Of a stretch of 57,467 nucleotides of DNA, positions 34,661 through 42,511 are shown in pieces. The notes beneath the pieces were generated by a model that saw nothing but the letters and a program-made list of their open reading frames with translations, was not told the DNA's origin and ran no database searches. The DNA comes from Flammeovirgaceae bacterium UBA1842 (lineage in GTDB: Bacteria; Bacteroidota; Bacteroidia; Cytophagales; Cyclobacteriaceae): assembly GCA_002338655.1 (NCBI GenBank), contig DDIU01000040.1, forward strand, positions 1 to 57,467, in the 5' to 3' direction. Both the position numbers and the translations under genes were made by a program. How positions within the stretch are numbered: position 1 is the first letter of the stretch; each line of letters starts with the position of its first letter.

Positions 34661-36100
34661 ATGAGACAACAAATTAAATTCCTTTTCATTGTATTCATAT
34701 TCTTAAATTGTACCAAGCATCAAGACAGCATGTTCATGTCATCAGAATTTGTGAACCTAAAAGGAAAGGAGAGCCTGACAATTATTAAAAATTTGACTTC
34801 CGACACCCTCCATTTGACTGGAACCTTTTTTAATGATTTGCCATATGCAGAAAATCCGTTTACTTTAAGTATTGCACCCAATCAAAAGGATACATTAAAA
34901 TTTCAATTTACTTATCCGGATTTCATTCACTTTGATGCCCCATTTTACTTTAGACTTTTTAATATTCCAGGGAAAACACTTTCGTGTGAAATATCAAGTA
35001 TAACTTCCAAATCAGCACAGATTACCTTTCAAGGAGAAATTTCAGATATCAACAAATATTATTTGACCTACCATAATCAAATGGGAAGTAGGTATGAAAA
35101 CAACCGACCTTTTTTTGAAATGGGTGATCGGATCAAAAATCTTTATAAGTTTCCTGCTATTGCAGATTCGATAAGTCAACTGAGTATAGATTTCCTGAAT
35201 AATTATGATGAACAATTACCTAATTGGTTTAAAAAACATGAAAAATGGAGATTGAAATACCTATCCGCTTTTTTGATTGACAATGTTTTGATGAGTAAAG
35301 AATTCTATGGAGGAAAAAAAATCAATGTGTCTGATGATTACTTTTCGTTTCAAAATGAGCTTTCATTTGAAAATGAAGAAATGATCTTTAATAATCAATA
35401 TTTGTGGTATACACGTACGTATATTGGAAGACGCACACGTTTACACGCCCAACAGGAAAATAAAGATCTATCTAAAGCAATATTTGATTTTTCAATTATT
35501 GACAGTTTATTCAAGGACAAGAAGGTTGGAGATATTTTAAGAATGGATAAACTTTCTTCAATTTATCATGCCGGTTTTAAATCAGAGTACGATTCACTCA
35601 TCAAAAACATGGCCTTTTATGATAATAGTAACAAAGAATTATTAGACTCCTTAATAAATGTAAAATATGGATTGCCACGAGTTGGAGTTAAAATTCCCTC
35701 TATTTCATTAATCGATTTGGATGGTAATGAGGTTTCTTTAGATGATTTTAAAGGAACCCATATAATTATCAACTTTTGGGCTGTTTGGTGTGGGCCATGC
35801 ATTAAAGAATTTCCTCATGAAAATAAACTGTACAAGGAAAATAAAGACAAAGGACTGACTGTAATAAATATTTGTGTGGATTCAGAGATGAGTCAATGGG
35901 AATCAGTTTCAAATAGACAGGATCTGCAAATGATAAACGTATATACAGATAATAATGAATACAAACGTATAGCCAAGAAATTTGGAATTTATGGACTCCC
36001 AAAAAGTATTTTATTAGGGGAAGATTTATCTGTAATAAACAATAACTTTAAGCGCGCGAGTCTATTGACTGAAACAGAAATAAATAAAATTTTAGAGTAA
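34661..36100 (+). CDS. TlpA-like thioredoxin-fold lipoprotein
   Basis: A 479-residue protein with a lipoprotein signal (FIFLNC, Cys17). The N-terminal 330 residues have beta-sandwich then helical content and no family recognised. The C-terminal thioredoxin domain (about 350-479) begins with the AhpC/TSA-like VGVKIPSISLIDLDGNEVSLDDFKG. Its active site is W376-C377-G-P-C380. It is expected to be periplasmic and to reduce disulfides or deliver reducing power, as in cytochrome c maturation, though the N-terminal domain points to a specialised role. Confidence 0.88.
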   Translation: MRQQIKFLFIVFIFLNCTKHQDSMFMSSEFVNLKGKESLTIIKNLTSDTLHLTGTFFNDLPYAENPFTLSIAPNQKDTLKFQFTYPDFIHFDAPFYFRLFNIPGKTLSCEISSITSKSAQITFQGEISDINKYYLTYHNQMGSRYENNRPFFEMGDRIKNLYKFPAIADSISQLSIDFLNNYDEQLPNWFKKHEKWRLKYLSAFLIDNVLMSKEFYGGKKINVSDDYFSFQNELSFENEEMIFNNQYLWYTRTYIGRRTRLHAQQENKDLSKAIFDFSIIDSLFKDKKVGDILRMDKLSSIYHAGFKSEYDSLIKNMAFYDNSNKELLDSLINVKYGLPRVGVKIPSISLIDLDGNEVSLDDFKGTHIIINFWAVWCGPCIKEFPHENKLYKENKDKGLTVINICVDSEMSQWESVSNRQDLQMINVYTDNNEYKRIAKKFGIYGLPKSILLGEDLSVINNNFKRASLLTETEINKILE

Positions 36101-36215
36101 TATTCTAGCTAATTGTTAATTATTTTATCAAAGGAAGACTTAAATTGATTCTCAAACCTACAATTTAAATTTATGAATAGAGGTTATCTTATTCAAAATT
36201 AAAAATTGCTTTACA

Positions 36216-38507
36216 TCAATTTTTATTACATAATAACACCTTCACCACCACCGACTTACTAATAGGCGTTTTACTCCCCCTAGCAAATTGGTTGTATGGA
36301 ACAAGTACATTGGCCTCAGGAAAATAGGTAGCCACGCATTTTGATGGAATATCATAAGGCACAACTATAAACTTACTTGCCACCCTTTCTTCATTGTCAT
36401 AATTACTGACCAGATCAACCTTATCCAACTGCTTCAGCCCAGCCATCTCCATGTCGTTGGTATTCATCATCACTACCCTTCGCTCATTGAATATTCCTCG
36501 ATACCGGTCATTGAGTCCATAGATAGTTGTATTATACTGATCATGGCTTCGAATGGTCATCATTAGGTACTCATCATTTGCCAACTGATGCTCAGGGTTT
36601 TTATTAATTGTAAAGTTGGCCTTACCTGTATCTGTTTTATAATTTCCATCCCTCGCCCCATTGGGTAAATAAAACCCTCCTGGCTGTCGGACTCTTTTGT
36701 TATAATCCTCAAAACCGGGTATTGTTTTTTCAATGGCCTCCCTTACTTTATCATAGTTCCTTGCCATTTCTTCCCAGTTTACTGTTGAATTTGACAAGGT
36801 AGCATTGGCTAACTCAGCAACTATTCGTGGCTCACTTAATAAGTGTGTAGAAATGGGTATTTTGCCGCCATTTGACTGGTGTACCACACCAGTAGAGTTT
36901 TCAACTGTTACAAATTGCTTCTCATCACGCTGTATGTCCAGTTCAGTTCGCCCCAGACACGGCAATATCAAAGCCGTTTTCCCATGTACCAAATGACTCC
37001 GATTCAGTTTTGTAGACACGTGTACCGTCATGTCACATTGCTGTAAGGCTTTGGCAGTAAGTTCAGTATCAGGTGTAGCTGAGATGAAGTTACCCCCCAT
37101 AGCAAAGAAAAACTTCGCTCTACCCTCTTTCATTGCTTTGATGGCTTCCACCACATCATATCCATCTTTCGATGGAGGCTCAAAACCAAATACCTCCTTT
37201 AATTTTTGGCCAAACTCCGGCTTGAGTTTCTCCCAAATACCTACTGTCCTATCACCCTGTACATTACTGTGACCACGTACAGGACAGGTACCTGCCCCGG
37301 GCTTACCGATACTTCCCTTTAACAATAGCAAGTTTACAATCTCACGAATGTTATCTACTGCATTTTTGTGCTGTGTCAGACCCATAGCCCAGCATACGAT
37401 GATCTTTCGTTTTGAAGCAATTAATTCTACCGCCTCTGTAATTTTATCTTTTGATACACTTGTCTGGGCGATAAGGTCATCCAAGTCATACTGCTGTAAG
37501 TCCGCCACAAAATCCTCAAAGCCCGCTGTCTCCTGCCGAATAAAATCATGGTCAAATACCGTACCTGGATGCTCATTCTCCCTGTCAAGCAGCATTTTCA
37601 ATATCGCTTTCAGCAAAGGTACATCTCCATTTACTCTCACTTGTAGAAATATATCCGTAAGTTGAGTACCTGAGCCAAGCATATCACCTACATGTTGTGG
37701 GTGCTTAAACCTGTTAAGTCCCGCTTCTGACAATGGATTGATGGTGATGATCTTGGCACCATTCTGCTTTGCTTTTTGCAGTGCAGTGAGCATCCTAGGA
37801 TGATTAGTCCCTGGATTTTGCCCCAAAATCATAATCACTTCGGTTTTATAAAAGTCATCCAGCGTAACCGATCCTTTGCCGATACCTACTGTTTCGGTGA
37901 GTGCGGTACCACTAGATTCATGGCACATATTGGAGCAATCAGGAAGGTTATTGGTGCCATATTGGCGTACAAACAATTGGTACATAAAAGCCGCTTCGTT
38001 GCTAGTCCGTCCGGAGGTATAAAAAATAGCCTCATCTGGAGAGGGTAACGCCTTGAGCTGATTACCTATAATCTTAAAAGCATCCGACCAAGGGATAGGT
38101 TTATAGTGAGTCTTTCCGGGTCTTAATATCATTGGCTCAGTCAACCTTCCGCTCTTCCCTAGGTCATAGTCCGACCAGGTAGAGAGTTTTACAACCGAAT
38201 GTTTTTTAAAGAAAGCGGCATCTGCTCTTTTTGTAGTGGCTTCTTCCGCCACTGCTTTTGCACCATTTTCGCAAAATTCTACTACAGAGCGGTCATGATC
38301 AGGATCAGGCCAGGCACAACCAGGGCAGTCAAATCCATGAAATTGATTGATCTTCAGCATGGTTTTGGTACCTGAGGCCACTCCCACTTCACCGAATACA
38401 TGCTTCATAGAGGAAATAACAGCGGTGAGTCCGCCAGCTACCACTTTAGGTTTGGTCAATTTAATGCCAGTATGTTTTGCGGGTGGCTGCGCTTTAATCT
38501 CTCCCAT
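36216..38507 (-). CDS. FdhF/YdeP-type molybdopterin oxidoreductase
   Basis: A 763-residue molybdenum enzyme of the YdeP family, related to formate dehydrogenase alpha subunits. An N-terminal FHGFDCPGCAWPDPDHDRSVVEFCENGAK region holds the cysteines that may bind a cluster. The core has FYTSGRTSNEAAFMYQLFVRQYGTNN, the CSNMCHESSG segment and VIMILGQNPGTNHPRML. The C-terminal molydopterin-binding domain has MMTIRSHDQYNTTIYGLNDRYRG. There is no selenocysteine-type insertion. It is on the same strand as fdhD, with a small gene between, and its start overlaps that gene's stop (TAATG). Confidence 0.92.
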   Translation of the reverse strand: MGEIKAQPPAKHTGIKLTKPKVVAGGLTAVISSMKHVFGEVGVASGTKTMLKINQFHGFDCPGCAWPDPDHDRSVVEFCENGAKAVAEEATTKRADAAFFKKHSVVKLSTWSDYDLGKSGRLTEPMILRPGKTHYKPIPWSDAFKIIGNQLKALPSPDEAIFYTSGRTSNEAAFMYQLFVRQYGTNNLPDCSNMCHESSGTALTETVGIGKGSVTLDDFYKTEVIMILGQNPGTNHPRMLTALQKAKQNGAKIITINPLSEAGLNRFKHPQHVGDMLGSGTQLTDIFLQVRVNGDVPLLKAILKMLLDRENEHPGTVFDHDFIRQETAGFEDFVADLQQYDLDDLIAQTSVSKDKITEAVELIASKRKIIVCWAMGLTQHKNAVDNIREIVNLLLLKGSIGKPGAGTCPVRGHSNVQGDRTVGIWEKLKPEFGQKLKEVFGFEPPSKDGYDVVEAIKAMKEGRAKFFFAMGGNFISATPDTELTAKALQQCDMTVHVSTKLNRSHLVHGKTALILPCLGRTELDIQRDEKQFVTVENSTGVVHQSNGGKIPISTHLLSEPRIVAELANATLSNSTVNWEEMARNYDKVREAIEKTIPGFEDYNKRVRQPGGFYLPNGARDGNYKTDTGKANFTINKNPEHQLANDEYLMMTIRSHDQYNTTIYGLNDRYRGIFNERRVVMMNTNDMEMAGLKQLDKVDLVSNYDNEERVASKFIVVPYDIPSKCVATYFPEANVLVPYNQFARGSKTPISKSVVVKVLLCNKN

Positions 38508-38878
38508 TATTCGATCATCTGTGGATTGGTAAATAAATCAGTTTCATCCTCTCCCTCTCTGGCTGTCAAGCATTGAAAATCTTTTTCTACTAATACCGAA
38601 ATGCTTTGCCCATTGCCATATTTCACTTCTTCGTCAAAGCCTACCATTTCAGTATCAGTCCATTTTGCCGCCAGTTCATTGGGTATATTTACGCTTATTA
38701 CATTATTGATATAATCTGCTTGCACTTGGGTGATAGCCTTATCTATTTTAAGTTGATAAGTGAGCATATTTCCTCCAAAACTTATTTGTTGGCTTACAAT
38801 CCCCTTTTGTTTCAATTGAGAAATGGCTGTTTTAGATAACCTAAGCCTGAGTGAATTTCCTTTGATCCTGATTTTCAT
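38507..38878 (-). CDS. Small conserved protein between fdhD and fdhF
   Basis: A 123-residue protein that begins MKIRIKGNSLRLRLSKTAISQL and ends with LTAREGEDETDLFTNPQMIE, including a single Cys before the TAREGEDE motif. I believe it belongs to a Bacteroidota family seen beside formate dehydrogenase genes (possibly DUF7009), but I am not certain of the name. It lies 6 bases after fdhD and overlaps the fdhF-type gene start by one base. This tight fit suggests a role in maturing or escorting that enzyme. Confidence 0.75.
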   Translation of the reverse strand: MKIRIKGNSLRLRLSKTAISQLKQKGIVSQQISFGGNMLTYQLKIDKAITQVQADYINNVISVNIPNELAAKWTDTEMVGFDEEVKYGNGQSISVLVEKDFQCLTAREGEDETDLFTNPQMIE

Positions 38879-38884
38879 TTTAAT

Positions 38885-39727
38885 TCAATTTTCAATTCTT
38901 TCGTTTCCACAATATATATTAAAGCTTTCATTTCTAACAAAACCGAGGAGCGTCAACCCTGTTTTTCCCGCTAGATCTGCTGCTAAGCTAGATGGTGCCC
39001 CTACAGCTGCCATTATGGGAATCTTGGCCATCACCACTTTCTGAACCAGCTCAAAACTTGCCCGGCCACTTACAAGGATAAAAGTCTGCTCCACCTTTAT
39101 ATTCTCATCATTCAATAATGCTCCAATTAATTTATCCACGGCATTGTGCCTGCCCACATCCTCACGCATGAGCAACAGGTTTCCAGTATCTATGCTAAAT
39201 AGTCCCGCAGCGTGGAGTCCTCCGGTATATTCAAATACCCGTTGTGCTTCACGCAACTTATCTGGTGACTGGTGTATTATATTCTCAGATACTTTATTGG
39301 CAGTTAAAATAATACCACAAGTAGTATGTACAGCCTCTATCGAAGTTTTACCACATACCCCACAACTGGAAGTCGTATAAAAATGTCGGTCTAACTTACT
39401 GAGATCAAACTCCACTTCAGGTTGAAGTTCAACCCTGATGACATTGCCATGCTCTTCAGGTTTTACATGCTCGCAATGGCGAACAGAAAGCACCTGATGG
39501 GTGGCGTTGATTATTCCTTCGGTAAATAAAAATCCAATAGCCAATTCTAAATCCTGCCCCGGAGTTCTCATAGTAACCGATATGGATTTTTCTTTCCTAT
39601 CAATTAACCCACCAAATCCCAAGCGGATTTCAAGTGGCTCTTCAACAGCCAACAAATCTGACTGGCTGCAAGCAATTCCCTGCGATTTCTTGATTACCTG
39701 TACCGAACTTATACTGGTATTTACCAT
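38885..39727 (-). CDS. fdhD: Formate dehydrogenase accessory sulfurtransferase FdhD
   Basis: A 280-residue protein with the catalytic CxxC in SSCGVCGKTSIEAV and the family motifs PLEIRLGFGGL, GLHAAGLFS, REDVGRHNAVDKLIGALL and VSGRASFELVQKV. It takes sulfur from a cysteine desulfurase and delivers it to the molybdenum cofactor of formate-dehydrogenase-type enzymes, which fits the fdhF-type gene downstream. Confidence 0.95.
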   Translation of the reverse strand: MVNTSISSVQVIKKSQGIACSQSDLLAVEEPLEIRLGFGGLIDRKEKSISVTMRTPGQDLELAIGFLFTEGIINATHQVLSVRHCEHVKPEEHGNVIRVELQPEVEFDLSKLDRHFYTTSSCGVCGKTSIEAVHTTCGIILTANKVSENIIHQSPDKLREAQRVFEYTGGLHAAGLFSIDTGNLLLMREDVGRHNAVDKLIGALLNDENIKVEQTFILVSGRASFELVQKVVMAKIPIMAAVGAPSSLAADLAGKTGLTLLGFVRNESFNIYCGNERIEN

Positions 39728-39838
39728 AAGAATAAAATTACGAAATATTAATGAGGCTTGGCTCTTGATTCGCTAAGAATAGGTTTTAAAATATCGATGG
39801 CCAAATATTATTTATAATTGTAAAAAATTCAGGCTGAA

Positions 39839-40357
39839 ATGGAAAATGTTATACTTGTTAATGAATGGGACGAAGAAATTGGGCAAATGGAGAAGCTAGA
39901 AGCTCATAGGCAAGGCAAACTCCATCGTGCATTTTCAATTTTGGTATATAACTCCAAAGGTGAGATGCTACTACAACGAAGGGCATTTGGCAAATATCAC
40001 TCTGGTGGATTGTGGACCAATGCCTGCTGTAGCCACCCCAAACCTAATGAAGAAACTGCTTTGGCCGCTAAGAGGAGGTTGAAAGAAGAGATGGGAATAG
40101 GTTCAAACCCTGTCTTTGTATATAAATTTATTTATAAAGCGACCCTGGATAACGGCTTAACCGAACATGAATATGACCATGTTTTTACCTGTTCCACTGA
40201 TGAGCCGCCAATTCTCAATCCAAACGAAGCTGACGATTATAAATACATTGGTATAGGTGCATTAATGGTGGACATTCGACAACATCCCGAAACGTATACA
40301 ACTTGGTTTAAAATTATTATGGAACGATTCAACGATCAGCTGCAGTCCACTCAATAA
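39839..40357 (+). CDS. idi: Isopentenyl-diphosphate delta-isomerase (type 1)
   Basis: A 172-residue Nudix-fold enzyme. The catalytic cysteine lies in TNACCSHPKPNEE. The Nudix-like Glu-rich helix AAKRRLKEEMGIG and the metal-binding YDHVF (Glu/His) segment (EHEYDHVFTC) are present. It interconverts IPP and DMAPP for isoprenoid synthesis. It is monocistronic. Confidence 0.95.
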   Translation: MENVILVNEWDEEIGQMEKLEAHRQGKLHRAFSILVYNSKGEMLLQRRAFGKYHSGGLWTNACCSHPKPNEETALAAKRRLKEEMGIGSNPVFVYKFIYKATLDNGLTEHEYDHVFTCSTDEPPILNPNEADDYKYIGIGALMVDIRQHPETYTTWFKIIMERFNDQLQSTQ

Positions 40358-40376
40358 TTATAATAATTAACGGGGG

Positions 40377-40748
40377 TTATGTTTCCATATAGGGTTGCCA
40401 CTGGACGAGGACAAACTTTTCAATTTCATGTTCCTTAGTAGCTAAAAATCCGAATTCGTAGCAAAACAAATAGACTTGCCCCTTGTTGTTTTTCCAGTAA
40501 TGGGTGAAATATTTGGAGTCAAACCCTTCACTTAACAAAACTGACTTGCGAACTGTCGCTTTACCTCCCTTATTGTACTCTTTTAGGATCCGCCTGTTAC
40601 TTTTTAGCTTAACATCAATGGTTTTGAAAAGGCTTTTTCCACTATCACGATTGGCAACATAGTGATACGAGGACTTGCAATAACCCGAACAGAATTTCTT
40701 ATCAATTCTACCAGTTATTTCTTTACCACAGGAAGGGCACGTTTTCAT
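40377..40748 (-). CDS. Zinc-ribbon hypothetical protein
   Basis: A 123-residue protein with an N-terminal four-cysteine zinc ribbon: CPSC (residues 4-7) and CSGYC (about 20-24) in KKFCSGYCKSSYHY. A basic middle and an aromatic C-terminal half (TKEHEIEKFVLVQWQPYME) follow. The frame is intact and conserved-looking, but the function is unknown. It is divergent from the recombinase gene, 81 bases apart, and marks the chromosomal side of the cassette array. Confidence 0.8.
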   Translation of the reverse strand: MKTCPSCGKEITGRIDKKFCSGYCKSSYHYVANRDSGKSLFKTIDVKLKSNRRILKEYNKGGKATVRKSVLLSEGFDSKYFTHYWKNNKGQVYLFCYEFGFLATKEHEIEKFVLVQWQPYMET

Positions 40749-40789
40749 AGGCGTTGATTATACGTATAAATAACGTTTAATTCTACACT

Positions 40790-40797
40790 TAAATTTG
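40790..40797 (+). promoter_or_regulatory. Candidate -7 element for the recombinase
   Basis: TAAATTTG fits TAnnTTTG, 32 bases upstream of the recombinase start, but lacks a well-spaced -33 partner. The gap of 81 bases to the divergent gene leaves room for overlapping promoters. Confidence 0.35.
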
Positions 40798-40829
40798 CTA
40801 ATTGTCAATTTTACTTTGAGGTTGCGTCC

Positions 40830-41963
40830 ATGTTCTCCACAAAAAAGATCTCAATCAGCCATTTATTGCTCGACCGTAAGCGTTATATCGGTTTGAAGTT
40901 TTATCCTGACAAGGTTATTCAGGCGCTAGTAAAGGGGCTTCCGGGTATTAAATGGAGTAAAGAATACAATATGGCCTACCTGCCCAATAATTCTGAAAAC
41001 TTAAATCAATTATACGCTACATTTAAGGAAGTTGCTTTTATTGATGGTAAGCACTTTTTCACCAATAAGCCGTTGCACTATCCCGTAAGGGAATCAAATC
41101 AATACAAAACTAAATCCGTTGTAAGGACAATTTCTCCCGATTACAAAACATGCCCCAAGGAATTCCTACAAAAGCTTGAGCTTAAAAAATATAGTGAAAA
41201 CACCGCTCGTACCTATACAACGATGTTTGAGGCATTTATCAATCATTATAAACACTTGCCGTTAAAGTCGTTAGGAGAAAATGAAATTAGAGAGTATTTA
41301 TCCATTCAAGTAAAACGCGGCAGATCGGACTCCATGTTGAATCAGATCATTAACAGCATCAAGTTTTATTTTGAAGTGGTGTTAGGCATGCCCAATAGAT
41401 TTTATGACATCGAGCGACCACAGAAAAAAGAGCGTTTGCCTGTGGTACTTTCGAAAAATGAAATTCAAAGTATACTGACGAATACTACAAATCATAAGCA
41501 CAAATGCATTCTGAGCACTATTTATTCGGCCGGTTTGCGGATTAGTGAATTGACAAACCTCAAAATCAAGGATATTGACAGCGAACGAATGATGATTCGG
41601 GTGGAGAATTCAAAAGGTGGAAAGGATCGCTACACCCTATTGAGTCAAACATTATTGAACGACCTAAGAACCTATTACAAAGTCTATAGACCGAAAAACT
41701 ATATCTTTGAAGGGCAAAATGGAGCCATGTACTCGCCAAGTTCCATCCGAAAAATACTTTCCAGAGCCTGTAAAAAGGGCGGTATCAGAAAAAAGGTAAC
41801 CCCTCATACCCTACGGCACTCCTTTGCGACCCACCTACTCGAGCAGGGAACCGACTTAAGGAGTATTCAGTCATTACTTGGGCACAATAGCCTCAGTACC
41901 ACAGAGATATACACCCATGTGGCCAATACCACTATGATGTCAATAAAAAATCCATTAGATTAG
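40830..41963 (+). CDS. Tyrosine recombinase heading the cassette array
   Basis: A 377-residue site-specific recombinase. About 105 N-terminal residues form an extra domain (YIGLKFYPDKVIQALVKGLPG, KWSKEYNMAYLP), typical of a Bacteroidota group annotated near integron integrases/XerA. A SAM-like DNA-binding domain follows (about 108-195), then the catalytic domain with Arg237 (SAGLRISEL), the beta-hairpin Lys (K262 or K265 in SKGGKDR), His326, Arg329 (TPHTLRHSFATHL), His352 and the nucleophile Tyr361 (TTEIYTHV). The complete set implies an active enzyme. The extra insertion that IntI proteins carry just before the TPHTLRH motif is absent. It is transcribed toward the array, whose first site begins 20 bases after its stop. 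Confidence 0.92.
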   Translation: MFSTKKISISHLLLDRKRYIGLKFYPDKVIQALVKGLPGIKWSKEYNMAYLPNNSENLNQLYATFKEVAFIDGKHFFTNKPLHYPVRESNQYKTKSVVRTISPDYKTCPKEFLQKLELKKYSENTARTYTTMFEAFINHYKHLPLKSLGENEIREYLSIQVKRGRSDSMLNQIINSIKFYFEVVLGMPNRFYDIERPQKKERLPVVLSKNEIQSILTNTTNHKHKCILSTIYSAGLRISELTNLKIKDIDSERMMIRVENSKGGKDRYTLLSQTLLNDLRTYYKVYRPKNYIFEGQNGAMYSPSSIRKILSRACKKGGIRKKVTPHTLRHSFATHLLEQGTDLRSIQSLLGHNSLSTTEIYTHVANTTMMSIKNPLD

Positions 41964-41983
41964 TTCCGAACAATAATATATAT

Positions 41984-42016
41984 CAACACCTTAGTGCTGT
42001 TAGCCGGGTGTTGTGC
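41984..42016 (+). other. attI-like half-site at the head of the array
   Basis: CAACACC (41984-41990) and GGTGTTG (42007-42013) form a perfect 7-base stem around a loop containing TTAGTGCT (41991-41998). The right end GTTGTGC (42010-42016) resembles the integron core GTTRRRY with one mismatch. TTAGTGCT followed by TAGC..GG.GTTG matches the right ends of the attC-like sites downstream, but the long left arm is absent. The position next to the recombinase, and the half-site form, fit a primary (attI-like) site. Confidence 0.55.
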
Positions 42017-42040
42017 CTCATTGTAAAAACCCACCGCACA

Positions 42041-42121
42041 AACAGCACATTTGGTTTTTGCCAACTCATAAAATCCTACCGCTGAAAAACCAAAAGAGCT
42101 GTTTTCTTCCCTCGCTCTGAC
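42041..42121 (+). repeat. H-type hairpin element H1 (left end of defence block 1)
   Basis: The outer stem is AACAGC (42041-42046) with GCTGTT (42098-42103). The left bulge is ACATTT, the inner stem GGTTTTT (42053-42059) with AAAAACC (42085-42091), and the right bulge AAAAGA. A CTCGCTCTGAC tail lies at 42111-42121. It begins 25 bases after the attI-like core, the same spacing as H3 after its core. Its arms closely resemble those of H3. See H2, H3 and H4. Confidence 0.75.
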
Positions 42122-42140
42122 AGAAATCCAAAACTTTTTG

Positions 42141-42171
42141 TAAATTTGCCAAAAATGTCAAGGCAAAATTT
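42141..42171 (+). promoter_or_regulatory. Promoter with overlapping palindromic operator for the controller gene
   Basis: TAAATTTG (42141-42148) fits the -7 consensus TAnnTTTG. It overlaps an inverted repeat, AAATTTGCC (42142-42150) with GGCAAAATTT (42162-42171), arms matching except for one inserted base, separated by 11 bases. The right arm ends 8 bases before the controller start. This arrangement suits autorepression by the XRE-type controller encoded just downstream. Confidence 0.55.
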
Positions 42172-42179
42172 TCAAGAGA

Positions 42180-42509
42180 ATGAAAGAAACATTTGGAGAA
42201 TATATTCACAGATTAAGGGCTGACAGTGGTTTGACCTTAACTAAACTTGCAGCGGCACTTGACATTGACCAATCAACATTGTCAAAAATTGAGAATTGCA
42301 AACGCAATGTTCCTGTAGAAATATTGCCTAAACTTTCCAAGGTGTTCAAGTTGGACATTAATCAGCTTGAGAAAGAATATTACAGTGAAAAAATTGCTGA
42401 GATTATATATAATAAAGAAAATGAGACGAAAGAATTAATCGAACTAGCTGAGGAAAAAGCAAAGTATTTTAGAATTAAAAAATTACAACAAGGAACAATT
42501 AAGTTTTAA
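42180..42509 (+). CDS. XRE-family controller protein of the restriction system
   Basis: A 109-residue protein with an N-terminal helix-turn-helix (about 8-65: LRADSGLTLTKLAAALDIDQSTLSKIENCKRNVPVEILPKLS) and a helical C-terminus. Controller (C) proteins of this size time restriction-modification expression by binding operators at their own promoter. It is the first gene of a tight operon, 2 bases ahead of the C5 methylase, and has a palindromic operator candidate upstream. Confidence 0.9.
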   Translation: MKETFGEYIHRLRADSGLTLTKLAAALDIDQSTLSKIENCKRNVPVEILPKLSKVFKLDINQLEKEYYSEKIAEIIYNKENETKELIELAEEKAKYFRIKKLQQGTIKF

Positions 42510-42511
42510 TT

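Noticed and set aside
40830..41963. XerC/XerD chromosome-dimer recombinase or phage integrase
   Set aside because: The extra N-terminal domain and 377-residue length differ from XerC/D (about 300), and no phage genes follow. The array-head position fits better, though the assignment is not proven.
41984..42121. Rho-independent terminator after the recombinase
   Set aside because: The hairpins lack a following T-run, and the same shapes recur at cassette borders with conserved unpaired bases.
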